A stretch of 64,000 nt of DNA from Tribonema minus. Taxonomy: Eukaryota > Sar > Xanthophyceae > Tribonematales > Tribonemataceae. The translations under genes were made by a program, and so were the position numbers. Below the pieces are notes generated by a model that made no database searches, was not told the DNA's origin, and was given only the letters and a program-made list of their open reading frames with translations. This document shows, in pieces, positions 35,703-47,192 of this stretch (positions are counted from its first letter, which is position 1; each line of letters starts with the position of its first letter). The stretch lies in the NCBI GenBank assembly GCA_017506865.1, contig JAFCMP010000087.1:124001-188000 (forward strand). Direction: 5' to 3'.

Positions 35703-38518
35703 TTCTAGCGTCTACGCAGTTCCCCCTTTAAAGCTTCGCATTGGCATGTAGATCCTAGTGTCAGAGCGCCCAGGCCACCTCAACTTCAACTCTTAATCGC
35801 AGCACGTGTGCCTATGCGCTGATGCCAAGGTCAAGCGCTACGCACTGGCAGGTAGACATCCCCATGTCAGAGCGCCGGTGCCACATCGACTTCAACTCAC
35901 ATTGCAGCACGTGTGCGCACGCGCTGGCCAAGGTCAAGTGCTAGGCCCTGCGGTGTGAGCATACCCATCAAGATGGGACATCGTGCTGCAGCGGACTGGC
36001 CCAGATCCCAGTCTCTTACAGCTACCGTAGGCAGGCGCGTCTCGTCGCACACATTGCGAGCAGCCAAGTGCTGCGCTGCACCGTGCGTGAAAACGGTGCC
36101 ACTCACGTGCCTTGCGGTTTGGTACGTGCTGTGGCAGTGCGAGGTTGTCGTTTGCTGTTCACAAGGACGTTGGACATTTGCTGCAACTTCCCCTCTAGCC
36201 GTTTACGAGGCGCTACAGCAATCTGCACGCACGCATTGGAATGCACACGGTTAATACTAGAGTTATTTTGCTCATTGATAATTGAGGTGCCCAAGTGTCC
36301 CTTTGTTGTATGCTTTATGTTGTCTTGTGTTTGTCCCAGCTACTGTACTGCAATTACTCAATTTTTCAGCATTGGACAGGCAGGTCTTAGTTCGAAATTG
36401 CTGGAGCTTGATGATGATGATGTGTCTCTATTGTGAGGCTGCCACAATGCGGCGCCGATAGACAGCAGCGCCACCATTACGATGTCAGGTACATAAGCGG
36501 TAGTGCAGCCACTCAATGCACTCTTTGCACAATAGTGTAGCATTGGACAGAGTCCTCTGCAACCGGATGGCATCTCTTACAACGCAGCGCTAAGACTAGG
36601 CGGCTTCGCATTTACAGCCGAGCTGCCACTATAGGTTAGCAGCAGTATAAGCATTGCATGCCGTCGTCACACATAGAAGGGCAGGTTTTAGTAGATATGC
36701 TTGCTGGAGTGACAGCATCAGCCTTTGCAGCACCAGTGCCTGGCACTTAGTGATCCATGACCATTGTCCTCAGTTCTGGGCGCTGCTACCAGTAGCCCAG
36801 GCCTGCACAAAGCTGTTCACGGTTAGGACCATTTTGGCAGAGACACGGGAGGCCTCAAAGTGGGTCTGGTTGTGTAGAGGCAGTAGCTTAGGCACTTTAG
36901 AGCAGCTTGGTAGTGGGGACCGATCGGGGTTTGGGTGGGGTTTGTTGGGGTTGGGTTGGACTCTTCGTAGCAACAGCATTGATACCCTTAGCACCAGTGC
37001 CTGGTGCCCAGTGATCATTTTGCCTAGAGGCGTGATTCAGACGTGTCAGCATGGTCCTCAGTTCTGGGCGCTGTCAAAGGCGACCCAGGCCTGCATAAGT
37101 TTTTTTTAAGACGGGACAAGTGTGCCTCACGGCTGGGCAACCCTAAGTAGGGTTTGGTTGTGGGGTGTTGGTGGTAGTGTGAAGAGGGGGAAGCCTGTTT
37201 GCGTTTGAGTCTCTCTTCGAAGAAGGAATGTTGCATTGAGTGCACATCCAAAGAGAGGGCTTTCGCGCCCGTTGCGAAGCGAATTTAATAAAAGTACATT
37301 GGTTGCGGCACGGTGCATGGTCTCCGCCATCGCCGGCAGGGCGTCGATGGGACCAGCATGGCTTCACTGAAGCTACAGGGATACAGGAGCGGTGCAGCAC
37401 CCTTGGCGGCGCACAATTGAGAAGTGATGTCGGCGTGTGATGTTGGGATGAGCAATGTCACACCTCGTGATTGTGCATGGTTCAACCCTCATGATGCCAG
37501 TATTCAAATGCTTTTTTGGTCTGTTCAGGCAATGAGTCCTAGTTCGCTACGGGCACGAATTTTCAGCAGCCTGTCCAACTCAAAAGAGCTGGGTGTGTTT
37601 CACAACAACAACAACAACATCAGCACAAGTGGCACTTTAAAGAAGATCAGCGTAGGGCGCAACTTGCCATTCACAACTTGCCACTTGTTATGAATGGGCG
37701 CCCAGGTGGTGTGGATGCAACACATCTCGGCACCTGTGGAAGCTGCACAGCGTAATGAAAGTCTGCTGCAGGCGCGGATCGCAGAGCTGGAGAGCGCGCT
37801 TGGGCAGGCTCGGCGACAGCGGCAGGTCAATAGTTGGCGACAAATCACGCAGCTTCAATGCAGGTTGAGCTGGCTCCGGTGCACATGCGCTCAGAGGCTC
37901 GTTGAGCTTGCGCCGGTATGCTCAGCGTTGAGGCAGGGGTGCAGCTGCACGAGGTGCTCAACGCAGCAGCGGCGCCGGCGCCTTCAACTGCGAACGCGTG
38001 CGCACTGCACTGGCAGCATGTCAGGTGTGCTTGCAGCGCCGGCGGCTGCGGCGCCTGTATCTTTGCGCGCCTGCGACAGGGCTTCTGTTGATGTGTGCGC
38101 GATATGCGGGCGCACACGACAGTAGCTGCAGCTCGGCCGCGCCTACGGTGCTGGCAGCGGTGGCGCTGCGAGCCATGCATGCATATGGCGGTGGCGCACT
38201 CGACAGCAGCGGCGCTGCAGCCCCGCGCTCGGCGCGCCTGCTGACCGCTACTCCACCACATAGTACGCTGACATTCCCGCATCTAGATGCGCCTCCACAT
38301 TGCCGGCATGAATTCATGCAACAGTGCACAACGAGCGAGTAAGCGAAAGACCAGTGAGATTTGCAGAAAATGCTAAGCACCTCACAACCAATCAAATTTT
38401 TTTCACGTCAGCAGCTCCAACCAAACTTCAAATGAGCATGTGCCATATATACACAACACAGTGACACAACACACAATATAGCAGGGATGCAGTCATGCTG
38501 AAGTGAAGTAGCACTTAC
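35703..38518. other. Intergenic with a diverged direct repeat
   Basis: No secure gene. A direct repeat spans about 36719-36815 and 36981-37098, sharing CACCAGTGCCTGG, TCCTCAGTTCTGGGCGCTG and CCCAGGCCTGCA. A plus-strand frame at about 37694-37827 has a short coiled-coil look (RNESLLQARIAELESAL) followed by GC-rich sequence; it may be an exon of an unknown gene. The expected last exon of the upstream multicopper oxidase was searched for here and not found. Confidence 0.5.
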
Positions 38519-41197
38519 AGTGAAGAAGCCACACTCCAGCAGTGTCGGGCTGCATATACAGTGTCCGGAATGAGGCTGGCAGCAAGTCGTCCACATCCAC
38601 ACGGTGTCCATCCATGAGCAGCGTGTTGCCATGCCAGTGTGCCGTATGCAAATCCATCTTCAGCGGCAGACAGCGTTCAGATGAAGTCACAGCGCACAAA
38701 AAGGTCAGCACAACGCAGTGATAGCAAGCAAAATGTAACAACGCGCAGAATAGTATAACTGTCCACAAAGCAGCAAACACATATGCATGATCTACATGCC
38801 GAAGAGAAGTGAAGGGGGGAAGATAAGTCGAAGTCAAGCTACTTTTGGCCTACTATCAGACCATGTGGCGTACCTCAGATCCAAATGCTGTCACGAACCA
38901 TCGCGCGTTGCTGCCCACCGCCATCTTGAGCCCTTGCAGGTTGCCATACATAAGTCCATTGATGTTGTGCTTCATGTTGCTCATTCCCGGCGCAGACTCC
39001 ATTCCAGATGGGCTGGACATAAACATTCTACCTCTCAAATGCCGCATACCCTCACCCATCTGTGAGGCCGAATCGCTCGATCCCATTGCCATCTGACCAG
39101 CACATCCGTATGCTGCGCAGTTCTCGGCCAGGTAGTGGCTTTTGTTCTCATCGGTGACCTGCCGGATATAAGAATTGCAAGTGTCAGGGGGGGCGCACAT
39201 CGACCAAAGTGATCAGAGAGCACATGACGGGTCATGACAACACTAAGCGTCCTCATGCATAACATGTTCATCGCAGCACTCGATGTTCTACTGACGGTGA
39301 TGCTAGCTTTCTCAAAAGCCTCTGTACACACCAGCAAAGAAACATCACGGAGTTATGACCCTGAAAGCATGAAAGAGGACACAGCTGCAATATCAAGGAC
39401 ACGCAAAAAAAATTGTGCCTCACCTGCCATAACCAGCACAAACTCTTGGTCCACATCATTTGGGTAGTTGGTGGTAGGATCCAGTGTGCGTGGTGCATAT
39501 ACAATCAGTGGGCCCAGCAAACCAGAGTAGAGATCCATGGTCTGTGATGGCAAAAAGAGAGAAGTGCAGCAATCCAGGTGAGAATCATGGTCTTCAACTT
39601 CAATTTAAGTAGCGTGCATCTGTGTACATGCAGCTGCAGTGCCGGCTAGTTGTTCGGTGTGAGACGCATGAGCTACCAGCAGTAGCTTACCTCATCGGTG
39701 TGAGAGTGATATGCCCACATGATGGCATTACCATCTGCGGGCCCTGGTCCAGAACGCTCAGGGACATTCTACTGCAGAGGACGACAGACGTCAAACAGCA
39801 GCCCAGTGAAAGTGAGTGGACAACCATGACATTGTTGGTTGGACAATGTGGGCCTGACACAGGAATAACACAATACGCAGGAAGTACGCGATACTCGTGC
39901 ACCTCCTACATCAAATTGCTGGCAGCATGCAACAGACACGGACAGTCAAAGGTTGTGTGGGAGCAGTCGTTTTCCTGGGTAACACTCAGAGAACCTCGCC
40001 ACTCTCAGGGCATGCCCCGCAGCAGTGGACGTGCATGCTTACCACGTATGTGTACTTTTCCCCAGGTGCCACTGCGCCAGATGCTGACGGCGCCATGTAG
40101 TAGCTCGCTCCCTCTGAGGTCTTTGCATACTGCACGCCATGCGGGTGCATCGAATAAGGCTGCGTAGCATGGTTTGCGAATGTCACGCTCATTGTGTCCC
40201 CTATCTGCAGCGCACCAGAGCAAAGGCAACATGAACGTCAGAAAGTGATAAAGTCTGGGCAGCGCACGGCAAAATCCTGTGCTCACGTGGAACAAGCAAT
40301 TTTCACCGTGTGGAACGTCCATGCATGGCCACCACGCAGATGGAACACACGGGAAAGAGAAAGCAGAAGCTGCGTGTCATGGATCGCATGGTGTAGTGCA
40401 CTTACTTCGGCGCGCAGCACGGGCCCAATGAACCCAAGCCACTCAGGCTCTGGTATGAGCTGCGTGAAGGTGTCGTCTGTGTACTCTTTGTAGACAGCCT
40501 TCTTGTACTTTTTATTAATTCTCGCTCAGGGCGCGAAAAAGCCCAGATGATTGGCATCTAGCTGTAAGGAATCTACATGTCGTATGACAGTCTGAAAGTG
40601 TCGCAACGACAACCACTCAAACGCCGCCGCCGCCAAATGGCATCTCGGGGTCCTCCCCTACGTCCTCCTCCATGTGCCCCCCCCCCTTCTTGTACTTGCT
40701 GCCAATGGTGTCATTGGTGTTCTTGAGGTACATCGCACCCTCTCCACTGTTGAACGATGACCCGTCAATCTGTGAGGAATGGGGAGAGTACAGCAGGCCA
40801 TAAAAATATTGATTTCGAAACAACTGCAGGTGTTGTGACTACGACAATTCCAGCGCGTGATCAGCAGTTCTCCAGCTAAGTAGGTACAAGACAGGAGCAC
40901 GTGAACAACAGGCTCAACGAGCAGCGGCACGAAAGCAAGCAAGTTGTACCACCGGCAAGTATTGCATTCCGGTCGCTCACCAGGTTCTTGCCCATGGGAG
41001 CGTAGTCCCACACCTCCTCCTCCGCCGCAACTGCAAAGCGCAGCACCACACGGGGCATTTCAGTCACACAAATTGGTGCGAAAACCAAGCAGCGCTGAGC
41101 ATCAATCAATCGGCTCACCGTAGTACTGCCGGATCACCGCCTCAACCGCATCGGGCAAGAGAAGGACGCCTAGCAGGGCCGTCAGTAGACATCTCAT
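38519..41197 (-). pseudogene. Ceruloplasmin/hephaestin-like multicopper oxidase, disrupted
   Basis: A family of secreted copper oxidases, often ferroxidases. Exons: 41119-41197 (signal peptide, MRCLLTALLGVLLLPDAVEA), 40981-41030, 40406-40769, 40043-40204, 39691-39768, 39424-39541, 38874-39158 and 38519-38657. Homology runs through one two-cupredoxin unit: WDYAPMGKNL, YKEYTDDTF, WLGFIGPVLRAE, HPHGVQY, VPERSGPGPADGNAIMWAYHSHTDE, DVDQEFVLVMA, DENKSHYL and HTAHWHGNTLL. Defects: exon 3 carries a 174-bp retroelement fragment plus a 13-bp duplication that brings an in-frame stop; removing these 187 bp leaves exactly 59 codons. Exons 6 and 7, joined at their strong GT-AG sites, are one base out of frame. 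The expected last exon with the distal copper ligands was not found. It may be a pseudogene or a disrupted allele; assembly error cannot be excluded. Confidence 0.85.
40498..40697 (-). mobile_element. 174-bp retroelement 3' fragment (copy D) inside an exon
   Basis: The body (40511-40684) is near-identical to the last part of copies A and C: HMEEDVGEDPEMPFGGGGV, stop, and the 3' UTR. The 13-bp target-site duplication CCTTCTTGTACTT flanks it at 40498-40510 and 40685-40697. It is the shortest copy, with the 5' end at the poly-G tract. Confidence 0.92.
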
Positions 41198-41689
41198 GGC
41201 TAGAAAGCCTGTGTTTACAGGTGTCCTGGCGGCTAGGTTCAGGCACTTGAAGTTGATGTCGCACCACTGCACGCATTTTCCTGCGGGTCGTGGAAGATTC
41301 GGGGGCGCATAAAGTAGTGCACCAGCCTGATTCAGGGTGCATAGACATGCTGACATGTACCCCGGGGGTCGCGCTGATGCTCACATGACGTCCGAGCTAT
41401 ACACCTAGTTCATGCAAACCCAGCCTACTCTAAGGTAACCCTATCTGCAGGTCCTGATTCGAACTCCCCAACTGCTGTCGCAACTAGGGTTAGGGTCAGC
41501 CGTGCCACGTTTGAGGAGGCCGTGCTCACCGCTAACGCTGCACCATGACGCTCAACAACTGTGAAAACATGCGCAGTCGACAGCTCTTGGTGCAAACAAA
41601 TCATGCGGGGGCTGATACGCAGCAAACAACGGACCTGCAAGCAAGATATGGTAAAAAAACATAATGCAAAGTCTTCTCACAAGAAAGTG

Positions 41690-41990
41690 CGTTGCTGACG
41701 TAACACACCCTGAAGTTGTGGTTACTGGCTTCAGATTGGAAATGTGCAAGCTGGGCCTCGAATGTACGCCTGGGCCCACAGAGCAGCTTTTTCAGCATCT
41801 TTAGCAGTTCCGACCTTCAGGGCTCCTGGTGATTGGGACATTCTTTCTAGCGATGTGCGGCTGTGATGCAAGTGCTCAGCACGCTGTATTGCAGAGCTTT
41901 GCGGCCGTACACAATGGTTGAGGAATGCGGGCACCGGGCCATGCCGTATGTGGATGATCAATTGATCCAGTGACGGGAGCACCGGTTTGC
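41690..41990 (-). repeat. Dispersed repeat family 2, copy 2 (decayed ORF)
   Basis: Minus-strand counterpart of 16795-17105. The frame reads PAFLNHCVRPQSS, IQRAEHLHHSRT and EKAALWAQAY; a second frame gives AHFQSEASNHNFRVCYVSN. The shift between frames shows decay. The parent protein is unknown. Confidence 0.6.
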
Positions 41991-42275
41991 CAAACCAATA
42001 TCAAAGGGTGCACGCTATGAAAGTTTGCAACACCTCTACCATGGCCTGCTTGACTGCACGCGCCTCCCGTTGACACACTCACGTCCAGAGGGCCGAGCCG
42101 TTCCTGCAAACGCTCTTGGAGTCCGGATATATCGATCCCCAGCCATTCATCGGCGTCTCCGTAGCGGCACCCTGACAATGGCATTCTCTGCGATGAGCGG
42201 ACTCCACGGCCTGACTTTGACCTAAATGTCAGTCAGGCAAATGTGTGACCACCAACTGTTGGGACACAGTATGGG

Positions 42276-42749
42276 TTGCATATACTTAGGGTTGCACAAA
42301 AGCGCAATTTGAAGTTCATTGTTGAGTTCAAGTGCCCCTTTCGTGGTGGACTGTATGCTCGGAATCGAGCAAAAGACATGATTTTGGGCACCGTGGCCAG
42401 ACAAAAGAAAGATCGTTCTTGCTGCCTTCACTACATGTCCTTGCAACCTGTAACTGTATCGCTCAAAATGCTTGGGGAATCACATGTTCACAGTTGCTGC
42501 CAAGTTTCTATGTTTGTGTGCATGCATCCAGGCAAAACAAAGGTAACCTGGTACGCCGTATGTACAGCAGATGAAGCACATGACGCAATGCACGGTGCAC
42601 TAAAAGTTGATATGATGTTGTTCAGCTGCTTCTACGTTGTGATGGTGAAATGGCACGACCTGCGTGCGATAGCATACTACGCACAATCCCCCCAAAACTT
42701 GCGCCAGCACACACGCCCTCCCCCTCCCCTCTCTTACCACGCAACATGA
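42276..42749 (+). CDS. Unrecognised 157-aa open frame (doubtful)
   Basis: It contains IVEFKCPFRGG, which superficially resembles the E-x-K strand of YqaJ-type nucleases, and a Cys/His-rich middle. There is no other supporting motif, codon use is unlike the nearby exons, and no splice context is clear. It could be a mobile-element remnant or chance. Confidence 0.15.
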   Translation: MHILRVAQKRNLKFIVEFKCPFRGGLYARNRAKDMILGTVARQKKDRSCCLHYMSLQPVTVSLKMLGESHVHSCCQVSMFVCMHPGKTKVTWYAVCTADEAHDAMHGALKVDMMLFSCFYVVMVKWHDLRAIAYYAQSPQNLRQHTRPPPPLSYHAT

Positions 42750-42873
42750 ACGCTGCTTACCGTGGCAGGCACTTGAACATGAACGTGTTGTCTACCACAG
42801 CAATATTGAGACCCCCCCCCCCCTCCCCCGCACCACAGTCTCAGCCCGACCCGCCTCCCGGGGCGGCCTGCAC

Positions 42874-45800
42874 TTAAAGGGCGCTCAATTCTGCAGCAGC
42901 TCGTGCAGCTGCGCCCTTGTCCTCCAGTGGAGGCGCGCCCGAAAACGCGCGCAGCACGAGGTTGTAGCTCATGACGTCGGGCCGAACGCCGGCCTGCTTC
43001 ATGAACGACAGGTACGACAGCGCGCGCTCGGTGAGCCCGGCCTTTGCGCATGCCGACAGCAGCGCATTGTAGGCGACCACCGCGTCCGCTCCTGCAGCCG
43101 CCGCGGCCGCTGCTGCCGCTGCTTCTGCTGCTGGCCAATCGGTGCTGTCAGCATGCGCGAGCGCCGCCTCTGCCAGCGCCTCTGGCCCGGGTTCAAAGCC
43201 TGCGGCAGCGTGTATTGAGATTTGTGTTTCACGGGTGTGAGGACTCCCATGGATGTGCAGTGCTGTTGTGAAGTTGAGGTTGGCGGTAGCGAGGCGTGGC
43301 AGTGCATGCCTTCTTGACAGCACAGACGGTGGACAAACGTTAGCTGCAGCGATTGCAGCTGCCGCTGCAGTACCGGAGCAGCTTGGGTGTGGATCACTGG
43401 CAGCATGCATAAACCATCGCGCTCTACTTTCGACATGAATCTGGGGAGGCCATGCCTTGCTCAAGAGAATCACGGTGCATTCAATCACCACCACAATGCT
43501 AAAAACTGAACAACAGAGGCCGAAGCGCGCTGTTGGAGCGTTACTGCTTGCAGTTGAATTACGCACAGCGCATACAACATGAGTATCAGCCTCATGCATG
43601 GTGTTCATCACAATAAACTATCGCTGTCAGCGGCAACAGCAAGTACCCCCCCCACCCCCACACAACAAGAAAGACACCGCGACACACGCACGAGCAGCCG
43701 GTCAGCATTAACATCAACTATTGGTAAGTTTTGAATACATGCAGACTACGTACCAGCCTCGCGCATCATGTCCATCACAGACACCACGCGATCGGGCGCC
43801 ATTCCTGCTCGCCGGTACGCCTCCATTAGCGCAACGTATGTCAACGCATCCGGCGTGACATTGACACGTGCCATGGTGCTCTCCGACCCCAGCATCATGG
43901 CCTCTACGTCCTGCCAGCGGCCCTGTTCTGCGCAGGCCTGCGCGACAGCCCTGTATACATACATGGGGGGTACAGGGCAGCAGCAGTAGTTTTTGAAGCA
44001 CGCGCCAGAACGCACGGTTTGGATAGATATAGGTGGCTTGATGAGGCGTGCGGGGTGATGGCGTGCCTGCGTGATGACTGTATGTGACAGCTCGCCAATG
44101 CATCGCATGTTGAGACGGGTGCGGTGCCATCAGCTCGTTGCTGCCTGCACTTGAAGGCCCTTTTGCAGCGCACACGTACACAACATGTACATACAGTGTG
44201 TCAGAGAGGCAGGTCAGCAGCGTCTAGTGACCTTGCAAGCGCTGCAGCGCGCCACTTTGACTGCGGCACGGGCCATACCACATGCGCGCTGCCGCCGCCA
44301 CACCAGCCGCCTCGCCAGACAGTGGCCCATTGCTAGCACGGCAATTTCCCTCGACGCATTGACCTCGCCGCACTTCGTGCGCTTCAAAGCCACTGCAGTG
44401 AACTTCAATTCACTACAGTGAACTTCAAGTTCAACTCACCTGTACGCCCGGGGCTCCAGCCGGATGGCCTCCTCCGCGGCGTCGTTCAGCAGCCCCAGCG
44501 CCACGTCGCACTGCTGCGACTGCGTCACGGCCAGCAGGATGTGGAGGTAGGTGGAGGGCGTGCGGCGTAGCTGAGCAGCGCTGCGGCGACTGCCGGAGGC
44601 AGCGCCTATGCTGCGGAACAGCTCCAGCGCCTCCTCCCAGCAGCCGGCGCGGCCCGCTACGAGCATGGCCGTGTTGTAGGTGACCTGCGGGACGAGGAAT
44701 GACAGGTGGCGTCACGTGTGTGCGTGCATGGCGTTGAGCGTTGCAACAGCGCATTACTACCGTCATGATGACATAGAGGCAATGCGAGGCATGGAAGGCT
44801 GTGCGCGGCGTGCCTCGCGTGACAACGATGTGGGGCGATCCAATGCGAGGTGTGACAAGCGACCAGGGGCATGACAGGCAGCGCGCGGGGCGCGCAGCAC
44901 TGCAGGCGATCAGAAAAACAACAACACAACTGCTGCTGAGCGGTGTCACGCACGCCCGCTGGCGTGGCGCAGCAGCTGTCGTGCAGCGCATGCGGCACAG
45001 CGCAACGCATTGAGGAGGGCGCCGCTTAGTTGTGACTGGAAAACTACTCCACAACTCGGGCTGCCTCAAGCAGCAAAGCCAAGTGCTACTGACGGTCACC
45101 GGCACATGTGCTGAAGCGATGCACTCTGCTACGTTTCAGCGGGGGCATGTGCGGCAGTGCTCACCAGTGTGGGGGAGCTCACGCCCTCCAACTCCATTCG
45201 CTTCATGAGCGCAATTGCCTGGTGTCACGATAAGAAGAAGGGGAAGGGGGGGGGGGGTCATAGTATGAAGGCCAGGACAGGTGCAAACGCACGAGGAATT
45301 AATACGTTGTGCACAACGTGAGGCGTTTTCACACAGAGCAAATTATTATCATCACAACTCGGGCGTCAGCGCCTGCTGGTGAATTGATTGTGGGGGGAGT
45401 GAGCAGCGTGCAGATGCGAACATGCACTGTTGGTACACATAGCAATATCTGCAGGCGCGCCCCACCAAAAGAGACGAACACCAGGACCAAAGCGTAGTGA
45501 TGCTCAACATACCTGATCCCAGCCTTCACGCCCCCTGAGGTTAAGATGCCTGCACGTGCCAGCAACAGCAGACCAGCAGCCAGCATAATCAGCATGCAGT
45601 GCTCGTGCAGGGCTTTCAGTGCAGAGGTGTATTCGTAGGGTTGGTGAGGGTCAGGTGCTCGAAGCGCACCAGCACTCAAGTGCAGCAGCACTCAAGGAAT
45701 GGCAGTGCTCACTTAAGTTAAGGCACAGCATTGCTCAAAAGCGCAGCAGCCACAATGCTCAGCCATACATCATTTCATCGCACTGTGTGACTTCATGATA

Positions 45801-47159
45801 CCAGCAGTTGGTGCGTGGTGCAGATGTATTGATGCCTAACCCTAACCCTAACCCTAAGCAGCAGGAGCTCACGAGCGCTGAGGGAGGGAAACATACACGC
45901 ATGCATGTGTACACGCACATGTCAGGTTGTCTGGGGCCGGCGGTGTTGGGGTTGCTAGGCTCAACGACGCGCAAAACACGCCATGCAGAGGGTACGCGAC
46001 ACCACAAGAGCTGCAGTTTTTTCATGAATGTTTTAAACGTGCCGATTGCGCTGACAAGGTACAGCAGGCAGGTAGGCCCGCCTGCTGCTCAACAGGTGCG
46101 CCATTTAAGCGGCAGCGCAGCAATATGTGCACTGCCGTAATCAGCGAGTGGGTGGTCACTGTGCCTCATCTCTGACAGCGCAGCAGTCTAGGCACTGCCG
46201 TAGCCAGCCAGCGAATGGCGCGGTCGCTGATATCGCGTCAACCGCCGAGCGCGTCCCGCATAGCGACAATGCTCAACATCGCAGCAGCGCTCACCTGCAC
46301 GCGCTGATGGCGGCGTTGTAGCTGAACTGGTCAGGCGCCAGTCCTACAGAGCGCATCTCCTCCAGCAAAGCCACCGCGCGGTTGCCCTGCCCGCTGGCGT
46401 CCATTACGCTGCAAGCGCGTACACACACATACATACATACAGGTGTTGAAAAGAGAGAGTCGAATGGCCGCGGCAGCGTGCAACGCGTTCAAATTACTGT
46501 GACGCATGCGTACAGTATAGGGTACTGAGAGATTGGGTGTGGCAGCCAGCAGCAGTGCCAGGCACGGTAGACACACACACACCATCTGGTGACAAAAGTG
46601 ACTGACATACTTGCGCGATGGTTTTGGCTGACATACGATGGCTCATAGTGTGCAGGTCGAGGAACAGATGGGTGTCGCAGCGAGCAGCCAAGGCCAGGCT
46701 CAGCGCGACGTGTGCTCTGATACCAAAAGCAACTGTCTGACAATTTGGTTGCATATGGTTTTGACCGGCAGTGAATGGCTGCAACAGGCATAGTTCGCAG
46801 GTTGTAAGATTCTCTGACACCCTCGACCGGCGTCAGGTGCACGAGAAGAAATATGGTCAATGCAAGGGTGCATTGGGCAAATGCACTATGGCCAATGTTT
46901 GGTACCTCAACCTTTACTACCATACACATACAGGGACATGAAGAAGAGTATCTGAAGAGCTTTAAGACTAGGAATGAAGCACTCGAGTATTGATGCAAGT
47001 GCGACAGGTTCAACAGGGCAGTGAGGCGCAGAAATGCATCCCTGATCTAGCTTATGTGATTGCTGACGCCTCACCTTATCAGCGTGTTATATGTGAACTT
47101 ATCAGGACAAGCTTCACGCTCCATTTCCTGCAGGCAGGCACATGTGCATGAAAAGATAC

Positions 47160-47192
<33 letters not shown>

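Noticed and set aside
41450..41470. GATTCGAACTC resembling a tRNA T-loop on the minus strand
   Set aside because: Flanking bases do not pair into a T-stem and no acceptor, D or anticodon arms are found.
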